This document shows, piece after piece, positions 41,984-54,049 of a DNA stretch of 64,000 nucleotides. A program made the position numbers and the translations under genes. The DNA comes from Progne subis subis. Lineage: Eukaryota; Chordata; Aves; Passeriformes; Hirundinidae. Each line of letters begins with the position of its first letter. Position 1 is the first letter of the stretch. Under the pieces are notes generated by a model, which searched no databases, was not told where the DNA came from, and worked only from the letters and a program-made list of their open reading frames with translations. The DNA is taken from positions 1,108,001-1,172,000 of the forward strand of contig JAKJHU010000046.1 of the NCBI GenBank assembly GCA_022316685.1, in the 5' to 3' direction.

Positions 41984-44900
41984 CTGAAAGGTAAAGGGCT
42001 AATTAATAATGAACCTTTTGCCACTGCACACATGAAAAAATGCTACAGTTTTTTCAAGGTAAGTCTCTAAGGCAGATTCATCTACATAAAGGCAATTAAT
42101 AGATATCATTATATATTTAAAATTAATAGATATGATACTACAGTATTCCGTGAAACAACCAGATTTTCAGTGAAGGTCACTGTGAACATGGGATGTTTTC
42201 CCAGCTTATACAGAGAAGAGGCACTGCACAGAAAAGACATTACAAGACCACACAGGTTCTTAATTGTCCAGGTAGATTGCTCCATGTGTCCTTCATTACC
42301 AGAAATTAAATAATACCACTACCAGAGCTGGCATAGTTACTGCCAAAAAACCTGGACACTAGCAATCTAAACACCTTTAACAGAATTATTCCCTGAAGTT
42401 CTACAAAGTCTAAGTTGATGCATGCTTATGAAAACTACCTGAAAGAACCCACAAGGTTTTAGTTTTGAAAATGTAAAAAGAGAGCGTTATCTGCTCTCCA
42501 TTATAATTTTTGCCCATATTTTACATGGCAGACCCACAGTTTAAAAAAGATTCAATACCCCATTAATCAGCAACCAATCTCATAATATGCAAGAGTTTAA
42601 GTTTGGGAAGTTGTCCTGTTAGTTTAAAACACCCAAGTAGGAGGAGTGTGGGGTCTATGAGAAGCGATTTCTTTACAAGTGCCTTTCTCAGACAGGGAGC
42701 CTCTGGCTACCTCGCTGTTAAAGAAGCTGTCACTGAGATGAGCTAAGGCCCAGCTCTCCGGCCGCACGGACAGACACCAGGCTAAGATCTCACCCAGGCC
42801 CGTATCACTCTCCTCCCTGGAACATTCACTCTTATCTGTACCTCCTTCAAAGACTGTTTTTCCATGATTTCAATAGCAAGAGCCTGCTGTTAAAGAGGCC
42901 CTGTATTTAAAGTTGTGAAATACAGAAAACATAGCATATTAATAACTCCCCCCATGTAGTCAAAGGGGGGAGAAGGGATGGGGGGAAAATGAAACTAACT
43001 AGATGAGGCCATAAAAAGGCTAAACACGTGCAAACAAAAATCTTCTCAAACAGGTCACGTCTGTTTAGCTGAGTCAGATTAACATAATCGACTTTTTAAT
43101 CTTCCTTTTGTGTGGTGTGTTGATTTCTTTTCTTTTTTAAGTAAATGAAAAAAAACTATCTTTAGAACTTGAAAAATAACAAAGGCAGTGTTCTCACGTT
43201 GGCTTCCAAACCCTAATTACACCTGCCATACAGCCAAATTGTATGAACTGCTACTATTTAAAAAAAAAAAACAAAAACAAAAAAAAACCCCAAAAAAAAC
43301 ACAAACACACAAACTACTTTAGCATCAATGGGAAGGCAGAAAACTGTTTCTTATTTTTCTATAATTCGTAACACAGTCTTCCAGAGCACCCTTCTTCAGC
43401 TCCCTATTGCCCTCAGGGGATAATTTCAATCTCCTCTGAGGAACAATATTTACACTCAGTTTCACACACATACACAAGAACTCAGGAAAATCATCTTTAG
43501 CAAAAATGTCTAAACTCTACAGCCAGGTCACTGTATCAAGGCACCTATCACTTACTCAAAAACAAGTCTGGTTTTCCAGGGAATTAAACTAAACATTAAT
43601 TTTTCTTAAGAGAGACATGATAATGGCTTAAAGCATGTGAAGTTTAAAGAGGCTTTGCCCAAGTTCAAGCCTATAGAAGAACAGACCTTAATCCCAGTGA
43701 TAAACCATTGAATGGTTCCTATTATTTATTCCATAAAAAGAAGCAGCTGATAGACCGAATTACAAGGGAGTGTAAGAACTCCTGCCTGTAGAGTTCTGCT
43801 GCACATTTTTCAATAAGCTGGTTTTATTTAGTTAGCTTAATTACAGAGGTTTAGCTACATGTCTCCCTTAATGAACAGATCTAACTAGCATCGTCAGAAT
43901 AATTATGTCTAGTTCTGAAGTTTTATATCAGCCTTTAACAGAGACATGCTTTTACAGTGTAAATAAATGAGCTTTTCCATTGTTTTCAATGTTTCCAATC
44001 TGACTAGACAACCAGTACAGACAAGAGATTTATGCTAAGCAGAAATGTCCTGGGAAGTTAACAAACTTGTATGTGTGTCAAAATTCAGAGATTATTACAG
44101 TAAAAAGGATGTTGCCATTTTATCTAGCCTAGTTAAGCATCCTTATCACTTCAGGGAAACAAGCCAGTATTTGTTAGAAATTCCAGCCTACAGATGCCAG
44201 TTTTGTATAAAATGTTGAAAGAGAGTACAACTGTCACACTACTGTTCTACTACTGTAATACTGACAGGGATGGATGAGGACAGAACAGGAAACCAAGAGT
44301 TAAATTTGGATATACTAAATGCCTGATAAACCAGTGTCACCAAGAGAACACTCATTAAATGAAAACAGGGCCATAAAAAAATCAATCCTGTGTCCTCCGA
44401 TGTTAGCTAGGTTTGCAAATTCTTATATTCACAAGTAATTTTTTCAACCCTATTTTGAAGCATCTTTCACTTTAAAACTAATTAGTAGTGACTAAACAAT
44501 AAGCATCATTTAGCTACTATAAGTTTGTTGTAAAAACTGTAAAATAATCGACTCGAAGTACAGAATACACTTCAGCCAAGTGAGAGCTCCACCCTAATCT
44601 TTGTTTCATGCCACCGTGATGAAAAAAATTTAATTAATCTGCTACTCGAGAGCCACAATCATGCTTTCTTCTGTGATAGAAAGAAACAAAGAATCACCCC
44701 CAAACCAGAAAAATGTATTAACGTTATTGGAATTACTACATCACAGTTCTCCTTGGAGGTAGCATTTCAAAACTCTCGTGCCCTACGATTAAGGAATGCC
44801 ACAGACCGCTATTAGGATTTCTAACAATTTTAAGATCTCAAGATATTGAAGATCAAACTACAAACCATATCGGGCTATAACAGATTAAAAAAGCTGTACT

Positions 44901-45127
44901 CACACAATTTGAAAAAGCAACAACTACGCCGAAATTATCCCAGTAACCCAGTAACAGCAACGGAAAAATTGAGATTTAAAAATTAATTTGTTAAAATACA
45001 TAGGACAGACGGTGACCTTCAGGCTTACACTGATACTACACAGAGCTTAAAAAAAAAAAAAAAAAAAAAAAAAAACAAACCCGAAAAGTCACCCCAGTAC
45101 CGTTGCATTAGCCCTCTCCCTACTTAC
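41984..45127 (-). other. VDAC2 intron 1 (in the 5' UTR)
   Basis: A 3,144-bp intron separating the non-coding first exon from the ATG exon (donor GTAAGTAGGG at 45,127, acceptor CTTTCAG at 41,984). It holds an A tract at 45,049-45,075 close to the donor and A/C-rich low-complexity DNA at 43,259-43,313. No gene is recognised inside. Confidence 0.8.
45049..45075. repeat. Poly(A) tract, 27 A
   Basis: Uninterrupted A run in VDAC2 intron 1, about 50 bp inside the intron from exon 1. On the VDAC2 sense strand it is a U tract. Confidence 0.9.
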
Positions 45128-45400
45128 AGACCGGAGCCGGATACGCAAGCCTAATTATCGGCCAGGCCACTAAAGAAACCCTAAGGACGAGGTCTGGAGA
45201 CGGACTACGGCTCAGGAAGCGAAGGCGGGGGTAGTAAGGCAGCGCCTCCCCGAGGGGAAGGGCAGTGAAAGGAGAGCGGGGATGCGGCCGCAGCCCGGGC
45301 AGGGCCGGCCGAGCCGAGCGGCCCCAGGCCCGGCGCCAGGCGCGCCGCCCGCCCCGCCGCAAGGTGAACCGACCCGCTCGGCGCGGCCATCTTGGGCATC
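45128..45400 (-). other. VDAC2: VDAC2 non-coding first exon
   Basis: The strong donor TCT|GTAAGTAGGG on the - strand at 45,128/45,127 lies at the edge of the CpG island, exactly where the leader exon of VDAC2 is expected. The 5' limit is a guess placed at the YY1-type element, which usually sits at or just after the start site of housekeeping genes; the true start could be some tens to hundreds of bases further up. If transcription starts above 45,399 the exon contains an upstream ORF (45,399 down to 45,205). Confidence 0.6.
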
Positions 45401-46460
45401 CCGGCCTGACCTTCCCGCCCCGCCGCGCCTCGCGCAACCGAGCCCGGCCGCGGGGCCGCGGGGGCAGCGCGCACGGAGAGTCCCCCGCCCGCCCCGCCGA
45501 ACCCGGGAGCGCTGGGACACGCCCGCGGCCCCGCCGCCCCCGGCCCACGCGGCCCCGGACCCGCTCGCCGCCGGGCGAGCCCCGCCCGCCCCTCTTTGCC
45601 CCTCGGAGCCGGTCGCGGCCGGGACCGGCACCTGCGTGTCGCGGGCGGGCGGCGGAGCGGGGCCGGGGCCGGTCGCGGGCTGGTGGGGCCGTGCGGAAGC
45701 CGCGCTGCTGCAGCCGCGGGCACTGGAGGGCGAAGTGAAGGAGACACCGATCCGCCCGCCCGCCGCCGCTCAGGACCCCGGCGCGCCGGGGCCGCCCCGC
45801 CCGCCGCCTGCCCCGCCTGCCGCGCCACACCACCGCCCGCCCCGCGGGAGGCGCCGGCGCCCGCGGCCCAGAGCTCAGCAACGGCGAGCGGCGCCGCGGC
45901 ACCGAGCCAGGAGCCGGCCGGCGGCGCCGCGGCCCGGCAGGCGCTCGGACGGGCAGCCCCGGCGGCGGCGGGGGCCTGCGGGAGGGCGGGCTCTGCCAGA
46001 GGGCGAGGGCGGGCGGGGCCGCTGTGCGCAGGGAGGGCGGAGGCGCTGGGGCCGCCCGCGGGCAAGGCGGGGCTGCGCGGCGGCTGTAGCAGCCACACCC
46101 GGGAGCGTTCCGCCCTGGGGCCTGCGGGGCAGTGTTCTCTCCTTGGCGATGGGCGGCTCTCCAGTGTGCATACAGCGGGATCCGTGCGCCGCTGCCTTTC
46201 CCGGGAAACTACTCCGTCACCCGCCCGGGGCCCACCCGCCTCCCGCCCTGGCACAAGGACTTGGGGAGCCCTTCAGCTGGGGCCAGCCGCGGAGACCCCG
46301 CGGCCTTTGTGCGGATGGCGCTTGCCGGGCGCAGCCGCTGCTCCCTTTTTCCCTTCCACAGGAAGCGGCACCCGCGGAGCACTGGGCGATGACGCAGTGC
46401 CCAGCATCGCTCCCCCAGAATTGTCCGCCTTTGCTGCGCCACTGCCACTGAACACGTCGC
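45190..46460 (-). promoter_or_regulatory. VDAC2: CpG-island promoter of VDAC2
   Basis: About 1.27 kb of very high GC and CpG density, the strongest in the window, with sharp edges on both sides. It begins next to the VDAC2 leader exon. The long open frames in it on both strands (up to 389 codons) are explained by GC-rich composition and are not called as genes. The island is much longer than needed for one promoter, so divergent transcription on the + strand is possible but unproven. Confidence 0.85.
45386..45394 (-). promoter_or_regulatory. VDAC2: YY1-type element in the VDAC2 promoter
   Basis: GCCATCTTG on the + strand reads CAAGATGGC on the VDAC2 sense strand, the core of the YY1 motif in the orientation usually found just downstream of housekeeping transcription starts. 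Binding is inferred. Confidence 0.55.
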
Positions 46461-47992
46461 ACCTCACATGCTGTCCTGCTGCTACCCCACGGCCATAGAC
46501 ACACAGGGAAAGGCCGCAGGATGGCTGTGCCATTGCTGGTCTGGCCGTTGCGCTCCATTTAACAAGGTTTGGTGCCTCCTGCTGACAGTTTGCCACAGAT
46601 TTTCCAATTGCCTAAGCGCCGTTTTTACCTCTTCAGTCACCACCCACAGACACCCCCCGCCATAAGAGCACAGCGTGTCCCAGCCAAGAGAAGCATTAAC
46701 CGTCAGAAACCTTTCCTAGATAGTGCTGTCTGACCATAAATCATAGCTGGAGAACACGGTCACACGACTGTTACATAGCAGGCACTGCACAGATCTGCAG
46801 GAGGAATTGCCGAGTCACCAGTGCAGACCATTGCAAGACCAAAGAACTGCACGATAACCATTTCTAAAATTCATATTCTTCTCTCCTTGCTTGGATTATG
46901 ACATGATCTCAAATTCCTCAAGAAAGTAAAACTCATTTACAAGTAAAATATATATTTGCGTGATATGAAGGGACATAATAGCGTAATTCATTTTCCAGAA
47001 CACATGGTACAACAGTAATTTTCCAGGATATTAAGAAGAGAGCAGATTAGCAGCAAAGACCGACATAATGCCAGCAGTCAGCACCTGCTTGTTATATCAA
47101 AAGATAAGCAACAGATTTTGTGTGTGTGTGTGTGCAAGTCCAATGCTTTCACATCAAAAGACCCAAGAGACGTTTCATTTTTACAGTTTTAAATATGACA
47201 GTTTGGCATTGCACAGATAGTTGTATTGATGAATCAAGAAGGAAAGCCACATACTGAGAAAATAAATAGCAATAGGAAAAGAAACCCAGTGTGTCTTATT
47301 GTACATGGAAACACATTAGGAATAAATAGAGATCTGATAAAGTAAAAACAGATTGTGGCATAGGTTACTTATTATTTAAAGACATGCATTTATTATTCAT
47401 ACCAGTCCTATAAATCCATCCTGAATAAAAGTTCAGTTGCTTATAGGAGACATCAGCATTCTGCCTTTTTTTTTTCCTTCAAAGATTAATATTTTAGTAA
47501 TGGTTTGGCTTCATCTTTAGCAATCTATGAAAGCAATTACTACCCCACCCTGAGCAAAAAAAAGAGCAATGAATCACTTGCTTTGAAAGGCAAGGCAGAA
47601 GCAATTTTCTGAGACAGACAACAGCACACAAACTCCTCTCCATTATTGTTCCAGACTTCCGTAGCAACAGCCTCTGCCTGCCAGTGTTTTTTACTCAGTC
47701 TTCCTCCGCCCCTGCCTTGTACAACCATGCCTTAATTCTCTCAGCACATCTGCTAAAGCTCAGAACACCAAAGGGGCACAGCTTCAGGCCTGCAATACCA
47801 AGCCTTCTGAATCACTCTGGACCTTTCTTCTTAGTACTCTCCTCATACTGTTACACACACCTCCTGTGTAGGTGCACTCCCTCTGAATGGGCTGGTTTTC
47901 TATTGAAAATCAGCAGCTCTGAGGTTTGGGGGCCAGGCGGTAAACTGAAAGTTCCAGGTTTTGTCTCTTTCCGTTGTCAGTCGGAAAGAAAA

Positions 47993-48009
47993 GGGGGGGG
48001 GGGGGGGGG
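47993..48009. repeat. Poly(G) homopolymer, 17 G
   Basis: An uninterrupted G run following AAAGAAAA. It is slippage-prone and potentially quadruplex-forming. The 157-codon + strand frame at 47,684 depends on reading this run as polyglycine. Confidence 0.88.
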
Positions 48010-49250
48010 AAGAAGAAGTGTTCTGAAGATTTATTCTGATTTTCTTATCATTTTTTCTTTTAATTCTGTTAATAAAGTTTTCTTTATACCCTTTAAAGTT
48101 TTGAGTCTGTTTTGCTCTCCGCCTCCTAATCCATATCTCACAGCAGGAAATGAGTAAATAATTTCTAGTGGGTGCTTGGGCATTTGGCCAGCATTAGATG
48201 CACCTAAATCATTGCTCACTACATCATCCCAGAGGCAGGGATATTAGATTGTCTACACCTTTTGTTTGATACCGTACAACTGCCCTTAAGCAAATTAGGC
48301 CTCTGGAAAGCCCTAAGGGGGCAGCCAGCAGAGGCCCATACTGCCAGGATCCTTTAGACTGATAGACTTAATGTCTTTACATTTTTTTTCCTAAGCAGTT
48401 TTAAGTAACCTTTCATTTTAGCTTAAACTACTAGGAAGAAGTTTAACTTAAACTAGATTCTAAGACTCGCTAAAGCTGATCCACACAAAGCTAACACATT
48501 TAAATAATCTGACAGAGATAATACCTTAGCTCAGAGGAATATCATCTAATATTAACAAGTGATCTTAGGGCTGAGAAAGTAATCAGAAACCAAAATTGAG
48601 AAAGTCAACAAGGGAACCAGCTTCTTTGCAGACCCTACTAAGACTCATGGAGACACAAAGCAGAACTACATAACTAATGAAAGGTGGTTGCTCATAGCTC
48701 TACAAGCAAAGCAAACTAAAAATCCAGTCCTTCCTGTTATGGCCTGTGGAGATACTGCAAGCTCTTCTAGTACATGTTCAACACTAAAGCACCTTATTCC
48801 CAAATAAGTAATAAGAGGCATGTGGAAAAGGTTCTGTTAAAGAGCAAGAAGAAACTGAAAGAAAACACAACCCCATGCAGAAGAGCCTGTACTTACTCAT
48901 TCTTCTGAATTTTAATTTGGTTGGTAATAATTTTTTCCTTAATTTTTCTTTTTTCTTGCAGTTTTCATTGCCCTAGGATTTTTTGTTGTTGTTGTGGGGG
49001 TTTTTTGTCTTCAAGAATAAGACATTTTTTATCTTCCAGATGGATGCCCAGACACCTTGAAATAAGTTAATTAATAGGCTTCATTCCTTGCAGGGGATAA
49101 ATCCAAGGAAGGGAGGGGCAATCACACAATCAGATGATGACCTGTAAACAAAACACAACAATTAATGCAAATCTCACTGAGAAACTCAAAGAGATACGCC
49201 CAGTGTTCCAAATCACTTATGCGGAACAGTAGGTTTGAGAGATTGGTGCA

Positions 49251-49282
49251 ATAGTTCTCACCTGAAATAGTTCTCACCTGAG
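49251..49282. repeat. 16-bp tandem duplication
   Basis: ATAGTTCTCACCTGA(A/G) occurs twice in direct tandem with one mismatch at the last base. It looks like a recent slippage or repair duplication. Confidence 0.85.
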
Positions 49283-50129
49283 ACCAGCCACTCATTCATG
49301 CTGTATTGTTGACGTTTGTGCTCGTGGGGAAGGCTGTAGCAGTTACTGTGCCAAATGGATGCATGGCACTTCGTTTTAGAGGTTACAAATTTTTTAGTTA
49401 TCTCAACTTTTTTGTAAAAAGTTGAATGAGGATTACAGGTCTCAGAAAACCCAGGGCACTTTGCACCATAGGAATTACACTGCAGAGCAACAGGCCTCCA
49501 AGACTGTATTGCCTTGCTGAAAAGAATTTAGTTGCCCCCACAACGCTGCTTTTCTCCTTGTATAGCTTGACCCAGTGAGAGACACAAGTGCACAAGATGT
49601 TGAGCAATGTTTTTATGGCTTTGTCTCTCACTGAAGCCACTCCGGGGTTAAACCTAAGTGTTGGAAATAACACTTCGGTGGAAACAAAGCAAAGCTGAGT
49701 CTTGGAGGAAGAACGTGCACAGGGCTGTGCCCAAGAGTTTTGTGCTGTGTTCAGAAGGGGGCTTGGAGAGGGAGAATAGAAAACAGCTTGTCCCCAGGCA
49801 AATCCCTCTCTGAGAAAAAAAGTGCTACCCTGGCTTCACAACCTTTCACATTATTTACAGGGTGTCCTTGTGCTCAGAGTATTCTGATTATGGTCTTTAC
49901 TGTAAACTTCCCTGATGCACAGCTCTAAACCTGAGAGCATTTCTACAATAACAGCACATGTTGATGGTCATTTGCTTTTGAGGGACTAAGTTTCCTTCTC
50001 AAAATCTTAACAACGTTAAAATCCTAATAATATTTGCTGTCATACCAATCCACGCTCCAATCAATCTCTCCCTGAAAGCAGCTCTTTCTTAAGGTCACTT
50101 CTCTTTCTAAGGTGCCTGTTTGTAGCCGG

Positions 50130-50870
50130 TGTTACAAGCGTAGCAGGTGATGGCAGGCCATTTGCAAGAGCCAGGCTGGAGGGGGTTCACCCTTTTGGAA
50201 CCTGAGCTCCTGCCCCGAATGGCTCGGGCTTGGGGGAAGCTTCAGCCGGGCCAGGCTGGCTGAGCTCTGACACACAACGTGCCTTGGCTCCGGACGCCGA
50301 AAGGCACCATCCCTCTGGGTGGGAAGGGAGATTGATGGGTCATGAAACAAGGGGAGAGCAGGCGATTCTTGGCAGCAGACGTGCTGTGGGAAGGATGCTG
50401 GTGCTGTGTGCAGGACGAGGCTGCGCTGCCCAGCGGGTCCCGCTCCCTGCCGGCTGTCTCCTTTGGCTTCTGGGTACGATCCCTGGGACCAGCCCTCGCA
50501 CACCCGAAAGGAGGGTGGGGTGGCCGCAGTTTTATCGTAGGAGCACACGGGAATGAAGGGTGAAGTGCCCCGAGCACGGGCGCTCTGTGTGCAGCCGCGG
50601 CAGGGCCGGCGCTTCTCCGAGCGCTTCCCTCGCTGTCATTCCCTGCGCGCTGCCGTGCGGGAGCGCCGGCAGCCGAGGGCAGGCTTTCCTGCACCGCCGG
50701 CAGGGAGCGGGGACAGCCCAGGCTTTGGGAAAGGACACAGCGACAGAGAGGAGCTCAGGCTGCTGGCACCCTCTTTCTAAAACAGACTGGCGTGCCCGAG
50801 TACAGCGAGCGCTCCTGCACATCCCGTGGGGCAGCGGACAGCGCAGGTGGAGCTGACGGAAAACCGATCG
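50130..50870. promoter_or_regulatory. Orphan GC-rich, CpG-enriched block
   Basis: A block of raised GC content, with the highest CpG density at about 50,540-50,720. It lies about 5 kb upstream of VDAC2 and 9 kb from the presumed SAMD8 end. No known gene starts here. It could be a promoter of an unannotated transcript, an enhancer, or simply GC-rich DNA. Confidence 0.45.
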
Positions 50871-51182
50871 GCCCGTGATCAGCTGGAGTTTAACCCGAGC
50901 GAGCTGACACAGCTGGTTACCTGGGAGGAGAGGCTTGTCTTGATAGGACAAACCTACAAGAAGTCATTTATCTACAGCTTTATGCTGACAGCAGTCATGC
51001 TAGCAAATATAAAAGTAGTGAGTTAATTACTTTTTCTGCCTGCATGATTTCCTTGAAAAAACTTTGTAGTCCACACCCTTCCATGGCATGTGGAAAGTAA
51101 GCGAGCTTTGCCAACAGATGTGATTCATCCAGTCCTTTAAGGATTGCATTTTCATTTGAATATAAGACAATACAACACGCAC

Positions 51183-51185
<3 letters not shown>

Positions 51186-51237
<52 letters not shown>
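51186..51237. repeat. (CA)26 dinucleotide microsatellite
   Basis: Fifty-two bases of perfect CA repeat. Perfect arrays of this length are usually highly polymorphic. Confidence 0.97.
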
Positions 51238-51238
<1 letters not shown>

Positions 51239-53995
51239 GTGGACCTGTGGCAGATTTTTCCTCTTTCACAGAAATTTGACTGTGTATATGTACAGTCATG
51301 CTCTAGTTAGTGTCCAGGTGTTCAGTGCCGAACTCAGCGCACCAGAGTTGATGATAGTGGTTCCTATAATTTGATCTGCCTAATCACCACCAGTAAAATG
51401 CCTTATTTTAGTAATACCTTATTTCATTGATTCATTTTTATTTACTCACATTGGAGGATCTAGTCCAAAATTTGTGTAAGTCAGAACATGTTTTCAGAAG
51501 TTTTGATTAAAATGTTCAGTGCTTTATAAGGGCAAAATGCATTTTGCCCAATTGAAATAGTTCTTACAATGATTTGAGACAACTCTCTGCATTTCATGTT
51601 GAGGTGGGCATTTCAGACATCACATGGAAGAACTGCTCTTTTGCTGTCTAACAAAACTCACCCACTCAACGTATAAACTTCAGAAGGATGTGCCCTGGTA
51701 CAGTCTGCCGATTGATTTCTGTGCTGACGGAGGCACACGCTTAATCTCTGCACTTAATGTAATTGCTCTAAGCCATCTCCACGGGGCACCCACAGCTGAA
51801 CCGGTGAAATGAGATTGAGATTCCTACAGTTTAACCCTGTATTGTAAATTTGGCAGTGGTTCTGAGCATAACAGAAAGTCCCTACAGGTTAACCATTCTG
51901 GAGTATAAGAACCCTAAATGCCTTCTGTGTTCAGGAGCAAAGAGAAAAGGGTGTAAAGCCCAAAGGCAGACAGACAGAAGCAGGAGTGAGTTCTAGTACG
52001 GGGGCTAATGAACTGTGACAGGAACGAGGGCAAAGGTGTCTGCTGACAAGAATGAAGAAAAAAGGGCTTTACTACAGGTTTACCTCTAGCAATTAATTTC
52101 ACTTCTCTTTAAGACTCTTTGTCCTTCTGCAGAAAGGGAGTGATGACATTGACCTCTTTTGTACAGCCCAGCACAAAGTGAACATTGAAAAAATTGTCCT
52201 GCTTTCCAACCCTTACATAACTACAACTTTTATTATTTAATGTCACATTGAAAAACTTGCATACCCAAGTGTAAAACTGACACAGCATGTAATAGAAAGA
52301 CAGATAAGATATTGTTTAAAAATCTACACACACTAGAATCCTCCACATTCAAGGGTAACAAGACAGGTGCAACAATATGACATATCACAGTCTAAAGAGA
52401 CCATATTATCTGTATACAACCAAAGCACCAGGAGTAATCATGCACCATTCTAAAATAAAACTAAACCAAACCACTTCCTAGCTGTCCCTTTTCTCTTTGG
52501 AAGGAAGACGTGTCAAGGAATACCTGTTTCATGCCCTGAGAACACATTCACCATATCTTTAGAATGCAGGCCTTTAAAAAATTTCTTCTACGCTAGGGTT
52601 TGGAGAGACATTTCCCTGACACTACTGCCTTCTGGTAGAAATAGTTATTGCTAAAAATTGCTGGCTATCAGATACAATATGTTGCAGAGACTTGAAAAGC
52701 CTGTGGAAAATAGATAGTGTGTGGTTGCAGATAGGCTCACAGATGCAGGTTGTGGAAAATTTCAGTGTCACTCACTTCATCTGTGTCACTTACAACCAGA
52801 ATCCAAGACAGATCTTTAGGACAAAGATCTGCAAGTAATGATCCACAAAATACATATTTCTAAAACATGTCACTGGGGGCTGTCAGCCAAACAGACCTCT
52901 GTCTCTCCATGGGCATTCACAGCAGGACATGGGCCAATGATTCAATTAACCCAGCAACAGATTAAGGAAGTAATAAACACTAGGAGGCTGACCAGGACAT
53001 GTATAGAGAAATAGCACGTGGTTCATTGATCATCAGGAGTGATCACAAGGAAGGAGTCCTTTCCTAGAGAGAAGTGAGCCTTTGCTCCCTTTTTATTATG
53101 GAGAGATAAAGTTTTCTGGTAGGATGTTTTCAGAGCCAGGATGAAAATTTCCAGGCAACTCACATGATTCAAACAGAAAATATAACCTTAAGAAACAGAT
53201 TATAACAAAGAACTATAATTCAACAAATTATTATATACATTTTACCTTCACATTTCCAACTGCATTTTGATTAAAACTTAGGTACACACTGCATATTTAA
53301 GTTCATGAACGTAGTTAAAAATACGTATTTTGAAACAAGTTGAATTTTTTTCTGAAATAGCTTTCCACATTTTAGAAAATTATTGAACGTATTATACACC
53401 CTGCTGTTCTGTAGTGGTTGTCTACAAATGTATTATCCAGGTGAACATCAACAGCTCAGTAATGCTTCCTAAGTGACACTGAGGTTGGATATTACAGTCA
53501 TCCAGCACATCCAAGGGTCTCCTTGCATGAATCCATTCACTTTTGTCTGACAGGGCCCATGAAACTGAGAAATAGAAATGGTTTTGGTGATGCCTCAGTT
53601 AATGGATGTTTGACTGTGCATTTCAGGAGTTGAGAAACTCAGAAACTTTCCTGTCTATTGGCTTATTTGCACTAAATCTGACCTCTCAGCTCTTCAGTCC
53701 CATGTGCCAAACTGCTTTAAGTCATCCCACCTCTGGTATCCCTGTGGAAAGGATTTAAAAAAAAAAAAAATCTTATTTTACTTCAATACTTCTAGTCTTC
53801 GTGCAGACAGGTCTAGAGATTCAACCAAGACACAGTAATTATAGTTCTGAGTCAGGCTTCAACTGTTGTGCTTTCTTTTTCCGTAAAGCTTCTCCCTATT
53901 TCTTCTGGTAAGAGGGACAAAATTTATAACTTTTTATGACTCTAATAGAAAGCTACTAATTAGAATAACCTAGATATATTAATTCTTTCTGAGGG

Positions 53996-54047
<52 letters not shown>
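53996..54047. repeat. Poly(A) tract, 52 A
   Basis: The longest homopolymer in the window. No retroelement body is recognisable upstream and no target-site duplication is evident. The length may be affected by assembly. Confidence 0.93.

Positions 54048-54049
<2 letters not shown>

Noticed and set aside
44608..44700. GTGATGA, a snoRNA box-C-like sequence in VDAC2 intron 1
   Set aside because: No box D (CTGA) follows within a suitable distance and there is no terminal stem.
45282..46451. 389-codon ORF on the + strand (and 349-, 300- and 260-codon frames in other frames) in the VDAC2 CpG island
   Set aside because: Many overlapping long frames in several phases on both strands are what very GC-rich DNA gives, because stop codons are AT-rich. 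The translations are low-complexity Ala/Arg/Pro/Gly with no domain.
47684..48157. 157-codon ORF on the + strand
   Set aside because: It reads through a G17 tract as glycines. There is no family resemblance, and the frame would be broken by a one-base change in tract length.
48305..48332. AGGGGGCAG and CCAGCAGAGGCC, CTCF-like matches
   Set aside because: Each has two or three mismatches to the core consensus, and neither has supporting context such as a CpG island.
51027..51374. ORFs encoding VCVCVC or HTHTHT repeats
   Set aside because: These are translations of the (CA)n microsatellite and not genes.
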